From assembly GCA_949317995.1 (NCBI GenBank), contig OX439041.1, positions 45,679,269-45,743,268 of the forward strand: a stretch of 64,000 bases of DNA, written 5' to 3'. The position numbers and the translations under genes were made by a program. The notes beneath the pieces were generated by a model. The model was not told the DNA's origin. It did no database searches and worked only from the letters and a program-made list of their open reading frames with translations. Of the stretch, positions 12,127 to 22,956 are shown piece after piece (position 1 is the stretch's first letter; each line of letters starts with the position of its first letter). The stretch is from Acholoe squamosa. Lineage: Eukaryota; Annelida; Polychaeta; Phyllodocida; Polynoidae.

Positions 12127-12164
12127 ACAGCCATTACAGAGACACTATTATCTCCATTTGCAAG
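12127..12164 (+). CDS. candidate exon 2 of the host gene (GC-AG intron follows)
   Basis: A pyrimidine-rich acceptor (TTTTTCCCTGCCTTTCATCACTCAG would be the full tract; AG ends at 12126) precedes 38 nt. They end in AAG|GCAAGT, the standard sequence of the rare GC-type donor. In the frame set by the candidate first exon it reads QPLQRHYYLHLQ, taking one base from it and passing one on, which fits the exon at 14357. All three frames are open over so short a stretch, so only phase and splice sites support it. Confidence 0.3.
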
Positions 12165-12199
12165 GCAAGTATGCAGGAGTTGTAGAACTAAATTCTGCT

Positions 12200-13400
12200 T
12201 CTTTTAAGCCCAAGTTGATAGCTCTAGCATCTTTACTTTGGAAGAAATGGCCCTCTGAACAGGTTGACAAAATGTGGAAAATTGACAGGTTTTCACTGAG
12301 AACCTGAGATATCTGGGTTTGAAACATTAGGAGGAAGTGAGTCAGCTGTAAGTGAGCAGGATGGGTTTTGGATGTATCGTAAAAGAGTCCCCCTGTAAAA
12401 CCATGGATTTTGCAGGCTAGACTGGACCCTAGGGTTGGCCCTGAGTGTGTTTGGAGAGTTGGGGACCAGTCGATTCATTGTGGAACACGGTAGTGATTCG
12501 GTTTCCAGGCAGCATAGGAATACAGGGTATATTTCCCAATTTTCAGTAGCTGATTGTGGATTAACCACTAGGCCTAGCTTATTATCGATTTGACAGACAG
12601 GTTTGCCCTACTACAGGCTTTCTCTCAGCATTAAAAGAATTCAAAAGGCAGCATCATTGGGCCTTCAAAAAATCATAATAGTTTTTTTCTTGAACTAGTT
12701 TTATTTCTGAAACCACTTATAATTTCTTTGTCAAACTTGGTATGCTTAAAGTAAACATCTATGCCCTATTTTTGGTGTCTTACCTGTGAATTTTGAATGA
12801 AAACACAAAGCTACAGAATTATTCTTGTAAAAATCTTCATTTTTTTGTAAGCATATTTTGAATGTTTGTGGCCCTATAACTCAGTCAGAAGTGCATCTGA
12901 CAGCCTAGAAGGTAATTTGAGTTGAAAGCCAGTGAAATTCTGCAGGAAATTGACCCCTCACATATGCAAATTGGATAAGAACTCACGATTTGGCAGCCAC
13001 AACAAAACTGCAGGCTGATTGAGAGACCATGGACGGTGGCAGAAATTGGCCTGTTCCAGCTTAAATAACCTCAGTTTTAGGCCATTTCGAGGGTCTTGTT
13101 ATGACAAAAAGGTCTATAGAAAAAAAAAATTCTTGCCCTTTCCCACTGATTTTCCCCAGAGATGATGCTCATGCATCATAGTGTGTGAGCAAAAAAGGAA
13201 TGGCTGGGTAGAACTCATTCAAGTTGCTACTGTGCAGCACCAAACATGCATAGGTGCAGATGTTGCAATATGGGTGCTGGATCTATAGGGATCAGTGATC
13301 ACAAATTACCCAAGAGAAAAAGTGGAAACGAGAAGAATATTTCTCTGTCTAACCCACCCTAATTAGAATATACCTATCAATGGAACAGACAACAGTGAGA
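12200..13400. other. stretch without a recognisable gene
   Basis: AT-rich sequence with no exon-like segment I can support and no bounded element. In the gene model it is intronic. Confidence 0.35.
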
Positions 13401-13409
13401 ATAGTTATC

Positions 13410-13560
13410 TATTTTTTCGTATGATTAATGCATCCCTGCCAAGGTATCTACACTTTGCCTGCCAAGGAGAGATGCCAAATCACATGAGGCAATAAGGACA
13501 TAACGTTTTCATCTCCAGGAAGCATAATCAGATACAGCACAATGCCTGTTGTTACTGATG
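13410..13560 (+). repeat. dispersed repeat, copy 2 (partner at 10090-10275)
   Basis: A diverged copy of the repeat at 10.1 kb, recognisable by CATCCCTGCCAAGGTATCT, TTGCCTGCCAAGG, AGGCAATAAGGACA and CATAATCAGATACAGCACAA. Confidence 0.5.
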
Positions 13561-13864
13561 GATTTATTTTGTTGGATACCTTGTGAAAGAACCTTATCCC
13601 TGGAGATTCTCGAAGCCCACGTGTGTTTGGTATATTACCACACAAATAACAACTGTGTGGATCTAGCTGGTATCTTAATCGTGGCTAAAGAAGAAAAAAT
13701 CAAAATCAATGTTCCCAGGGATGTCAAAAAGGGGAAGTCGTCATATTTCATCCTCCCCTCCCTTGATCAAAATTGATACTGCGTTTTTACAATGCCTCCT
13801 GCCTCCAATAAGGACTCTTTGAGGTGGCTACTATCCTACACAGTGTTAGTAGTAGCCAAGGTTA

Positions 13865-14260
13865 TTTTACAGCAAAAACCCTTGGCAAATTTGGTTCCAA
13901 TACATTTTGCTGTAAATCTACAGGAGGTGAGTTGCTGTAATTCTGCAATACAATCCACAGTAATCATACAGTAACAACGACTGTAACCATACAGCAAGAT
14001 TATTAAAATCTACAGAAACATAATATGTTGTAAATTAACAGGAAAATATGTTGTGGAATTACAAAAATATGTCTTGTAAAATAAAGTGATATTTTCTGTA
14101 AATGAACTGTAAGTTTTGCTGTAAATTAACAGCAGAAAATACTGTAAATTTACAGAAACCTTTGCTGGCAACTGCAGTTCCAGAAACAATTGCTGTAAAT
14201 CTACAGAAACTATGAGTGTTGAATTACAGCTAGAGGTGCTATTAATCTACAAAAACTGTA
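13865..14260. repeat. cluster of CTGTAAATYTACAG palindromic motifs
   Basis: About ten full or partial copies of CTGTAAATTTACAG or CTGTAAATCTACAG lie within 400 bp, irregularly spaced and partly overlapping, for example near 13908, 14120, 14140 and 14190. The motif is its own reverse complement, so both strands carry it. It ends shortly before a candidate exon at 14357. Confidence 0.75.
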
Positions 14261-14356
14261 TTGTATAGTATGTATAGGCACTGCTATATACTCTACCAGT
14301 AAGGTGAGTCCATGACATAGTCCCCATAATATTTTTCATGTGTGCACTCTGTGCAG

Positions 14357-14511
14357 GCATTGCTATTATAAACCATTCATGCCTGATGAAGACAAAGAAA
14401 GTCTCCAATTCCAGTGAAGTGCCATCACTGAGAGTGAGAGAAGTAGACAATCGTCTCTCCCAAACCATTTCATGGTCAGTCAGTTTTAACAGTGGACTAA
14501 CTGAAAGGCAG
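14357..14511 (+). CDS. candidate exon 3 of the host gene
   Basis: A pyrimidine-rich acceptor ending TGTGCAG precedes 155 nt, which end in AGGCAG|GTAGGC. The open frame gives 51 codons, beginning IAIINHSCLMKTKK and ending WSVSFNSGLTERQ, with mixed polar and hydrophobic residues and no low complexity. It enters with two bases, as the 12127 exon requires, and leaves in phase 0. No domain is recognised. A next exon entering in phase 0 was not found, so a gap in the model follows. Confidence 0.45.
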
Positions 14512-14529
14512 GTAGGCCTATGGTAGCTT

Positions 14530-15430
14530 CAAGTCCAGGCACTTGTATATACAATTTAGACACCGGTGTGGTGTCTTTGGTGTATATTACTGGTTGTTCC
14601 TAGTTTCTTCTCAGATAACTCTATACATTATCTATTGTGCACAATGTTAGATTTAACCCATTGAGGTTATTATTGTATTACAATTAATTGATAAGCTCTG
14701 GAAACATTATTGGATTGAGATGGCACTATAAGCATATATATATTTGTACATTCTTAACAAATGGTGGATACTGCTACCCCCCAGTAGCAGGACCTAGAGG
14801 TAAGGCTATTTTGGTGAAACCCTAATGGGTCCCTCTGTGGCAGAGTGACTGGCTGGCCTAGGGTATGCAAGAGTAATTATACAGGACAACTCACAGTGCA
14901 TATGTGTCTACAGGTAGAAGCTTGTCACTAAACAGTGACAGTCAGTGTATTTGAGAATACTGCTCTTTCCCCTGTTGATTTACATAGAACAGCCCTGTTA
15001 TATAACCCCAACTCTTTACAGTGCACTCTCAGGCGCAATTGTAAATGGGCTATGAATATCCCTGCACCGCCTACAGTAGAATGCACTTTGCGTCATTGCT
15101 TTTAGGACTACAGCAACTACAACTGTAGGCCTATTTCAGAATAATAAGTACTATATGTATACTGTATATACATGTGGCGGGCGGACAGTGCAATGTATAT
15201 TTGTACATATGGGTACATTACAGGGTTTCTTGTTTACTGTATGTGTGTGGCCATCTTAGGTCTGATCTCGGAATCTCTCGTGAGATTATGTAGGTACCGT
15301 ACTTGCGAGATCAGAAGCGGAAGTCACTGAGTCGGGAGTATATATGTTTCGTATGATGATTGAGGGATGAATGGCGTCCATTCCCACAGTATTTGTAAGA
15401 GGAACAATGTTCAATAAGTGATTTCATTGA
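14530..15430. other. stretch without a recognisable gene
   Basis: No exon-like segment, RNA or bounded element seen. A short GACCTAGAG|GTAAGG looks like a donor near 14800 but has no usable exon before it. Intronic in the proposed model. Confidence 0.35.
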
Positions 15431-15529
15431 TAAAGATAATTAATATGCGTAGAGATTGTTAATATGCTTAGAGTGGTTCACTTGGGTGTCACATTCTTTA
15501 ATTCTGAGCTATTGCTGAGTGATTTCAAC

Positions 15530-16200
15530 ATGATCTCACTCACTGTGTGAGTATGTGCCACCCCTTGTCATCCCTCACAAAGCATGGTGACCTATCACCA
15601 CCATCACCACATGGATCTAACTCACTGCGTGAATATGTGCCACTGCCTGGCAACTCTCACTCAGAATGGTGGCTTATCACAACTAACGCCAACATGGATC
15701 TGACTCACTGTGTGATTATGTGCCACTCCCAGTCAGTTCTCACTCAGAATGGTGACTTATCACCTACATCGCTAATATGGATCTCACTCCCTGCGTGAGT
15801 ATGCGCCACTCCCAGTCAACTCTCACTCATAATGGCAGTTTATCACCACCATCGCCAACATGGATCTCACTCACTCCGTCAATATGTGCCACTGTCTGTC
15901 AACTCTCACTCAGAATGACGACTTTTCACCTGCATTGCCACATGGCTCTCACTCACTGCATGAGTTTGTGTCACTCCTAGTTAATCTTCTCTCAAAATGG
16001 CAACTTATCACCACCATCGCTGACATGGATGTCACCCGCTGTGTCAGTGTGTGCCACTGTCATCAACTCTCACACAAAATGGCGACTTATCACCACCGTT
16101 GCCAACATTGGTCTCACTCAATGCATGAATTTGTGTCACTTCAAGTCAATGCTCTCTGAGGATTGCATCATCTGTCACTCACTCTCACTCAGAATGGCAC
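15530..16200 (+). repeat. tandem array, 83 bp unit, about 8 copies
   Basis: The unit starts ATGGATCTCACTCACTG and contains GTGCCACT, TCTCACTCAGAATGG and TTATCACCACCATCGCCA. Unit starts at 15611, 15694, 15777, 15860, 15942, 16024 and 16107 give a period of 82-83 bp. Because 83 is not a multiple of three, the several open frames over the array are by-products and not a repeat protein. Confidence 0.9.
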
Positions 16201-16585
16201 TACCATTGCCAAAGTTGTTGAGACAGCACCACTGTTCAACATGTAGCCTATCTAGGAAGTGTGGGCATGAAGTATAAATCCCATATGTATCAAATGTGCT
16301 TTGTTTCACACTGATTTCCATGTAATACTTCAGAGTTCAATCAAACAAGATTATATAGAGAAAATATCAATTGAATTTAGATAGAGGTATCTCTGAAATG
16401 AAAGCAACTATCCATAAACACCTTTCCTCTGGTTACAGGAAAAATACATACTGAAATATCTACATGAACACCTTGTCTGTGGTTAGAGGGAAGATACATA
16501 TGGCAATACCTTCTCTGGCAAAACATGCTTTGATCTGGCAGATGTGAGGCTGCATGATTACCAATGTCGATGATCATGAGCATTT

Positions 16586-17090
16586 CATCTAACAAGGTGA
16601 GTGATCACTAACGTCACCATCACTGGTGAGTCTGAGTGATCACCACTCTCGCCATCCATGGTGAACCTGCGCTATTACGTAGTGCGCGTTTCATCTAGCG
16701 AGGTGAGTGATCACCCAAGTGACCATCCCCCGTGAGTGTGAGTGTGAGTGATCCTTGCTATCCATGGTGAACGTGCATTATGACGTGGTGTGCGTCTCAT
16801 CTAGCAAAGTGAGTGATCACTCATGCCACCATCCCTGGTGAGGATGAGTGATCACTCATGTCGCCATCCCTGGTGAGGACGAGTGATCATGATCCTCGCC
16901 ATCCCTGGTGAACATGCGCTATGACGAGGTGCATGTTTCATCTAGCGAGGTGAGTGATCACCCACGTCGCCATCCCTGGTGAGTCTGAGTGATCACCATC
17001 CTCGCCATCTGAGGTGAGGTCATGTGATCACCACCATTGCTATTCCTGGTGATCTTGCACTATAGCGTTGTGTTCCATCTAGCGACATGT
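16586..17090 (+). repeat. tandem array, 106-141 bp unit, about 5 copies
   Basis: The unit begins CATCTAGCGAGGTGAGTGAT and contains CGCCATCCCTGGTGA and CGCTATGACG. Unit starts are near 16586, 16692, 16798, 16939 and 17075; longer units carry an internal duplication of the GTGAGTGATCACC part. TGATCA-centred palindromes recur throughout. Confidence 0.85.
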
Positions 17091-17257
17091 GTGAGCCACT
17101 TCACACAGGTTGACAAGGAGTCACGACAATTTGCTGGGAAAGAAAGTTAATATGCTGAGAGATTGTGCACACCTAGGAACCTGTTTACTTAGGTGTCACA
17201 TTCCCTAATTCTGAGCTATTGCTTTTAACAATGGTCACCTGATATCTTTTTTTTCAG

Positions 17258-17312
17258 TGTAGAACCTAACTCCTTTTTCATGGACGTGATGGAAATCATA
17301 ATATCCAAAAAA
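17258..17312 (+). CDS. candidate exon of the host gene, abutting a MITE
   Basis: An excellent acceptor (GATATC, a T8 tract, CAG ending at 17257) precedes 55 nt. They read VEPNSFFMDVMEIIISKK in the one frame without a stop, entering with one base and leaving in phase 0 at AAA|GTATAC. The donor lies at the border of the TACCGTA element at 17316, so the element may have supplied or displaced the splice site. Neighbouring exons that would match its phases were not found, so membership of the gene is tentative. Confidence 0.3.
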
Positions 17313-17315
17313 GTA

Positions 17316-17511
17316 TACCGTACCGTCGTGTTCAAGCGCCCGGCAGTTTTTTGATTTGGAGGCCTTAATACCCCTGGCCCTTTTAAGAACAATCAGGTTT
17401 TCAAACTCCAGTTTTAGTGCTTAAGATATATTTCAGCCTCCCATCACCCCCACCGCTTATTTAGGACTGGCGCTTATTCAAATCCCAGCGCTTAAACATG
17501 ACGATACGGTA
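17316..17511. mobile_element. MITE-like element with TACCGTATCGTCATGTT termini, copy 2
   Basis: The left end is TACCGTACCGTCGTGTTCAA and the right end reads, inverted, TACCGTATCGTCATGTTTAA. The interior contains AAGCGCC and GCGCTTATTC motifs in opposite senses, as in the copy at 10556-10763. Non-coding. Confidence 0.7.
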
Positions 17512-17519
17512 TTATATAA

Positions 17520-18680
17520 ATGCAATAATGACAGAGACCCATGGCCTTGCTTCGTGGTTCTGGCCATAACATATTTTACCAGCTCAGCGCTTCAATTCGC
17601 TTTTTCATCTCAGAAGATAAATAGCCACATATATTTTAAAGAGAGATATGAACTTACTTTGTTAAATTGCCATTGAATATTCTACAACGTAAGAAGTGGT
17701 AAGATGCTGATAAAACGGCCAGACTTAACAAAAGAGGTCCACTTGCATTATTCATGGGTGGCTACTTTATCGATACTCCCTTGGGACTGTATTCAGCCAC
17801 CATGAAAGGATATTGGTCTGACCTGATAACATACAATCTATCTTCCTCAATTACACATTGATCATTATATTCAAAATGATCACATTTCTTATCGGTTTCA
17901 AATACCTATCGCTACACGTTCAGCCTTAGTCATAGGTTGCTTAATAATGGTAACATGTACATAATATGAGGTATGGATAAGATATTATTGAAATGGAAGA
18001 CGTCAAGGCTGAGATGCCATCGGTTGATGCAGGGAGTGCTCTGTAGAGATATGTAATTCTGATATGATGAAAGAAGGAAAAAGAAAAGAGCACCCCCATG
18101 TATATTTGTATCGTGTGCTCTTGCTATAAATGACTGCTGTACCTCCAGCTTTCCCGTCCTTATCTGTGATTGGGTACCAATAGTGCCCGACTCCCTAGCT
18201 ACATACGTTTCCTTCATAGATTATTATTATATTGTCAGCCTTGTGTGTGGGAGAAACACAATGTTTGTGTGGGGTATTTGAGTTACAAGGGTATATTGTC
18301 CTCTGTGTAGTGTATGTAAATCGAAGATACTATACAGGTTGATGTTACGGAGTAGACTTGGTGATGTCGGTTATGGGTCTGTTTCCATGGGCAATATGTA
18401 ATCTGAATTATCTTTATGATGCCAAGCATGGGGCTGTTCCTAAGGGGCAATTGTAATCTGGAGTGGAGTGATGTCATGGACCTTCTCTTGAAGGGTTTAT
18501 GTATTCTAGAGTAGCCATGTTTATGTCATGGGCCTGTCTACAAAGGGCATGTGCAATCTGCAGTAGACTTGTGATGTCCTCGGTCTGATCCCTATAGGGT
18601 CTTGTATAGTGGAATACGCCCTCTTCATACAGGCCCAATTGTAACATCCTGCCAATGCTCCTTTAGGGACATTACAAACG
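17520..18680. other. stretch without a recognisable gene
   Basis: Nothing bounded is seen. Loose repetition of GGGCCTGT/GGGCAT with 'ATCTGNAGTAGACTTGTGATGTC'-type phrases occurs at 18330-18640, suggesting a diverged tandem repeat of about 60-110 bp. Confidence 0.3.
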
Positions 18681-18682
18681 TC

Positions 18683-19047
18683 AGGAGCGTGTTGCTCCTA
18701 TGGTAAAAAGAGCTGTCAGTAGGTACCCTCTTTTCAAAAGAAGTCACGCTCTGCTTCACCATTCAACTTGCACTCACCACATTAGTCTGAAAAGTCACCT
18801 GCCTTGTTTAAAACAGAGAGAGCTGCACTATCAGGTACCTACTCATGTCACACACTCTATAGTATATTACACTGACTGACTTCTCCCAACTAGGTACCTA
18901 TACTCAAATCCCCTTTTTGAGCACCGTACTTGAATGTCCACTTGTAAGCAACAAAAGGGACAAGTTATAGCTACATGAAAAGAAAGGACTGGAAACAAGG
19001 GCATTTTTAGCCAGCTCTTCCTTTTACTATAGGAGCAACACCCTCCA
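18683..19047 (+). mobile_element. MITE-like element with GGAGSGTGTTGCTCC termini, copy 1
   Basis: A 365 bp element with inverted ends of about 32 bp. The left end starts GGAGCGTGTTGCTCCTATGG; the right, inverted, starts GGAGGGTGTTGCTCCTATAG. The same element, inverted and highly similar along its length, lies at 27122-27487. There is no open frame of note, so it is non-autonomous. No clear target duplication is visible at either copy. Confidence 0.8.
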
Positions 19048-19361
19048 GCAGTAGCCTAGTTCAAGTGTATTTCCAAGTAGATGGTTAACTGCTGAGATCG
19101 GCAAATCAGCATTGATCACAGGTTTCCCCCTCCCACTCATGCCCAGTCCTGTCTTGCACGACACACACCAGAGACATTTCAGTTTATAATTGGAACCACA
19201 GACGCCTGATTGGAGAGGACCTTTTAAACTTTATATCTATGAATTCAGTTTACTTTCACATTGGTTAGGCACCTACAAAATACTCATTTATCTCTCCGCT
19301 TAATGTACTGCTCGATAGTATTGGAGTTCAATGTTTCCAATCATAGCGCCTACGGGAAGTG

Positions 19362-19374
19362 TGTGTGTGTGTGC

Positions 19375-19446
<72 letters not shown>

Positions 19447-19452
19447 GAGAGG
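19362..19452. repeat. (GT)n(GA)n compound microsatellite
   Basis: About 17 GT dinucleotides run directly into about 30 GA dinucleotides with a few GGG interruptions. Frames on both strands over it translate to Cys-Val and Arg-Glu repeats and are discarded. Confidence 0.95.
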
Positions 19453-19659
19453 GAGGGAGATTCATTCTCAAATGCTTCTCAAGCTCGTCTCCATAGTCTA
19501 CAGACATACTACAATGTTGCATAAAATGATATATGTACACAGAACATAATCTAGTTAAAGGATTTAAGCTTTATTCATTAGCCGTTCTCAGATTGCTAGA
19601 ATTCATTGAGCACCCCCAGTAAAGCGGAAAGATTGTTTCCTGTTCCATACCTCCTTTAG

Positions 19660-19698
19660 TGGAGATTGTCATCCCGTGTATAATTACATGCCTCCAGG
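19660..19698 (+). CDS. candidate exon of the host gene
   Basis: A strong acceptor (TTTCCTGTTCCATACCTCC followed by TTTAG) precedes 39 nt and a consensus donor, CCAGG|GTGAGT. In the frame entering with two bases and leaving with one it reads EIVIPCIITCLQ, and this phase matches the next exon at 20896. The opposite phase choice (GDCHPVYNYMPP) is also open, so the frame rests on the junction with 20896. Confidence 0.45.
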
Positions 19699-19823
19699 GT
19701 GAGTCGTTAGCAGCTGGAGAAGGCAGCCATCACGGCCCATTACCCTCATTTACACAATAAGACAACTGCAGCAGCAAACCAAACCACTAATAGTGCCTAT
19801 CTCTTCTTACTACATGTACAAAT

Positions 19824-19893
19824 GCAGCGGTGGCCCAGATTGATTGCTTCCGCATTACGTACAAAAGGTCGCTGGTTCAAGCCCCCACTGAGG
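19824..19893 (+). repeat. weak tRNA-like sequence
   Basis: A box-B-like GGTTCAAGCCC follows a TGGCCCAG box-A-like start by about 45 nt. Stem pairing is poor. It is possibly a remnant of a tRNA-derived SINE. Confidence 0.2.
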
Positions 19894-20895
19894 TCAGAGA
19901 CATTGCCTAACTATCCTCGGCCTGACAGGATTCATCTTCACCATGATACAAAGGCCTTCTACTTCAGAATCATGCTTTTCGTTTCCCATTACTTTTCCCA
20001 GCATCACATTTAACCCTACCGTTAATTGTACAACATGTTTGATAAAAATGGTTCTGGTGTCTTGAAACGACCTCTTCACATGCATTGAATTCTTAATGGT
20101 GACTGGACATGTAGACAATAGAAGTAGCCAAAATACCAGCTACTGAGGGAAGAGGATAGGTGGACATTGGTCTAACTGACACTTAGTGGCCGTCGAGCCC
20201 TGCCCTTGGGATCAAGGGATCAATTATCTGTCCAGAACGCTCACCCAGCATTCCAACTGAAGAGTTGCTAAAGCAATTTACCCAGAAGACACCGCAGCTG
20301 ATGGTAGCCAGCTACATTATGAATGAGGAAATATAACTATAGATGTATATGCCCTAGAAATAGCATAGCCTGACTAAAAATACCAAACCCGCCTACTATA
20401 CGCTGCCAGCAGAGCTAATTTTAGAAAGAACACCATGTGAGTGGTTCAGTCGAAAAGGTGAGAAGCTTTACTCCGCAGATGCACTTTCTATGGGGAATCT
20501 TGGTTTATAGGTAAAATTCCCTTTTCATGGGTTTGGGTTGAGTTGGTGGGTGGAGGGCGGTGGATCTGAAACGCTAAATATGCACATCTGTTCCTGCCAG
20601 TGCTAGTAAATCGTGCGACCCCATCACTCTTTTTTCCCCAGTGAGTGCTGATTGAAAACAGTATCTATAGCAGAGAAAACCTTAGGGACTAACGGAACCC
20701 AAGATACTAAATTGCTTAGAGCTGAGCAAATGGGACGCGTGGAACATTCCTATGTCAGCAGCTTTGTGTACTACATAGAACCCCTAAGTAAGGCCTGTTG
20801 GCGAAAATAAAGTTTCAAAAAGAAAACTTGGTATTTTGGTGTCTGAAGCTGTATGTACTTTGAAGAGTTGTTCTGGGTCTGCCCTTATCCCCTAG

Positions 20896-20953
20896 GGTGT
20901 AGCAGCGACGGTAACATGAAAGATGCTGAAGGGGAGGCCAAGGTAAAAGGCAG
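20896..20953 (+). CDS. candidate exon of the host gene
   Basis: The acceptor CTTATCCCCTAG ends at 20895. The frame reads CSSDGNMKDAEGEAKVKG over 18 codons, entering with two bases and leaving with two at GGCAG|GTGGGG. A shorter alternative end is AAG|GTAAAA at 20942, but only the longer form matches the phase of the exon at 21291. The stretch is acidic and lysine-rich, probably a surface linker. No domain is recognised. Confidence 0.5.
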
Positions 20954-21290
20954 GTGGGGAGGTGAGCAGTTCTCTGAGTATACTAGGGGTCGGTCACTCA
21001 AAGGTTATGTATAATTTAGTAAGAAAGTGTCTAGAGTACATCTAACTTGGATCTCTGTATAGGGATTTCTCTCATTCAAGTAGAGCTTATTATATCCATC
21101 CGTAGCTAGATAAGATAACCACTAGGCCTATTGACTTGACGTAGACTGTTGTTGTCAGACTTTGACTCAACGTGCCCAAAGGGACCAATATATTGCAGCA
21201 CCCATACATTGAGTGTGGATGGTGTTTACGATACTATGAGTACAGATAAGTGTTCCACATGCTACCACCAGGACCTTTCCCTCTCCCTAG

Positions 21291-21410
21291 GTACCACTGT
21301 GTGAGAGCAGCTCACGCGGCTGTTACAACTCATGACGTGCGGCCGGAACACCTGCCGACCCATGCACCCCACCTTTACATGATGCTGCCTGCAAGCACAA
21401 AGCAGGGCAG
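21291..21410 (+). CDS. host-gene exon, 120 nt
   Basis: The acceptor CTTTCCCTCTCCCTAG ends at 21290 and the donor is GGCAG|GTATTC. Only one of the three frames is open: it reads YHCVRAAHAAVTTHDVRP and continues EHLPTHAPHLYMMLPASTKQ. The exon is 120 nt, enters with one base and leaves with two, the same phase as the exons at 22957, 44133, 44397 and 45140. Two of three frames are blocked and the splice sites are good, so this is among the best-supported exons. The His/Pro-rich sequence matches no family I can name. Confidence 0.6.
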
Positions 21411-21924
21411 GTATTCTCCAAACTAACACTCACCTATATAAATAGCTTATATAACCGTAGTTGCATTAAGTATCTGACAAAGGGACCCTCTCTCATGCAC
21501 TAAGCAGACCCTTCAGTGCAGATAGGTGACAGTGCTGTGTGAATAGCCTAAATCAATCACCAGAGATAACATATTCCTAATGATATCACCCTGACCTGAC
21601 ATCTACCTACCAAGATGTGTAATGGATACTTATACTATTTCCTGGTTATGCGATTGATGAAGTTGTAGACATCTGCAACGTCTTGCTGCCAATCATTCAG
21701 CACTACTCCATAAATTGAACTGTCAAGATTGTCTCCCTGGCCTCAATTACGGTAAATGATAACCCATGGTTCTACTCCCTTGATGCGTACCTAAATTCTC
21801 ATGCATTAAGCTCAGTCCCTTGGAAGCATAACCATATAGAGGTGGCATCGGGGAGTGTAGAATGCTGTCGAAGACAATATGCTTGGCGAGCAGAAGAACC
21901 ATCAACTTTGGACATCTCACCTTC

Positions 21925-22830
21925 TCAGATCCTCTATCATGTAGATGGTATACTGCTGTAGAGGTCGGCAGAAAACGTCCTGGAGAAACCGGGAGTCGAA
22001 CCCGGGACCCTCCAACCTGCAGGCGGAAGCTCTACCCCTGAGCTACTTCCCCGTCTGACATTCTCTACCTTCCACCTATATCTGGATCGGTATAATACAC
22101 AAAGGGGGCAGCTTATACTGGCTGACCAGCCCCTGAGGGCTGGTGCAACCGGAATGGGGCAGATGGCCTACCGCCATGGACTTACAGCCAGAGCTGGCCC
22201 CTACACTGCTTACAGACTGCAGTCAGATTCTCAGATCTATCCTCTATCATGTAGATGGTATACTGCTTACAGACTGCAGTCACATTCTCAGATCTATCCT
22301 CTATCATATAGATGGTATACTGCTTACAGATTGCAATCACATTCTCAGATCTATCCTCTATCATATAGATGGTATGGTGCTTACAGACTGCAGTCACCTT
22401 CTCAGGTCATCCATTACATAGATGGTATGGAGCTTGCAATGTAGACTGCAACCACCTTCTCAGATCCTTTATCATATATATGTTATGGAGCTTACAGACT
22501 GAAGTCACCCTCCCAGGTGTCCTATTGTGGAGATGGTATGGAACTTGTAGACCGTATTCACCTTCCTTTATCACTATTCCAGATCCCCTACCATACTCCA
22601 TAGAGGAGGTTTGAACCAGTAAATAGATTGCAACTACCTCCCCAAAGCTCTCGTCAGAAAGGTAAAGTACTAAGTTGGTAGTAGATTGCTGTCATTGACT
22701 ATAGTATAAGGGTAGTATGGAGGTTATAGACAACAGCTACTGATCATGTCATAATCCATGCTGAACCCTACCATGGAGGTGGTATGAGGCAAGTATAGAC
22801 TGTAATTATTGACCCTGTCACCCAACCCTT
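21925..22830 (+). repeat. 58 bp tandem array, degenerate, interrupted
   Basis: The clear core is at 22204-22430, with unit starts at 22204, 22262, 22319 and 22377; each has CTGCTTACAGACTGCAGTCA, CTCAGATC and ATCATATAGATGGTAT. Isolated degenerate units lie at 21925-21962 and from 22430 to about 22830. A tRNA-like segment and flanking DNA (about 21963-22200) separate the first unit from the rest. Frames of about 90 codons over the array are translations of the repeat. Confidence 0.8.
21981..22052 (-). tRNA. tRNA-Cys-like sequence, probably pseudogene or SINE head
   Basis: On the minus strand it folds as a cloverleaf: acceptor GGGGAAG pairs with TTTCTCC, D-stem GCTC/GAGC, anticodon loop CTGCAGG (GCA, cysteine), T-arm CCGGG-TTCGACT-CCCGG. 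Box A (TAGCTCAGGGGT) and box B (GGTTCGACTCC) are intact. The last pairs of the anticodon stem are weak and the sequence differs from the usual animal tRNA-Cys in the acceptor and anticodon arms. It lies inside a tandem array, so a SINE or pseudogene is more likely than a working gene. Confidence 0.5.
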
Positions 22831-22956
22831 TATTCCTTATTGTTGCGGTGTTATGCAGGCTGCAAACCTGAATGTGCCCATTGAACTGCAGGTGAGACTG
22901 GAGGATGGGATGGGGTGGGTTAGAGAGGGGGGTTCCATGGCCTGCTCATATTGCAG

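Larger units (their letters stand above)
15435..17225 (+). repeat. satellite-bearing block flanked by direct repeats
   Basis: Two tandem arrays (83 bp and about 106 bp units) sit between two similar 80 bp sequences at 15435-15520 and 17145-17225. Both flanks contain TTAATATGC, GTGTCACATTC and TAATTCTGAGCTATTGC in the same order and orientation. The arrangement suggests a single repeat unit with terminal direct repeats, or arrays grown inside a duplicated segment. Confidence 0.55.

Noticed and set aside
12002-12307. 101-codon open frame
   Set aside because: Only its 12127-12164 part has splice support; the whole frame shows no domain.
15547-16277. Several frames rich in Thr, His, Cys and Ser
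   Set aside because: Translations of an 83 bp tandem repeat; the unit length is not a multiple of three, so no constant repeat protein results.
16515-16600. Segment ending in AACAAG|GTGAGTGATC, a donor-like site
   Set aside because: All frames that would fit are closed, and the donor-like text is the repeat unit of the adjacent array.
19261-19540. Frames over the (GT)n(GA)n tract on both strands
   Set aside because: Microsatellite translations.
22859-22891. 33 nt exon-like piece (AANLNVPIELQ) between CAG and GTGAGA
   Set aside because: In the phase required between the exons at 21291 and 22957 it contains a stop; at most an alternative or chance exon.
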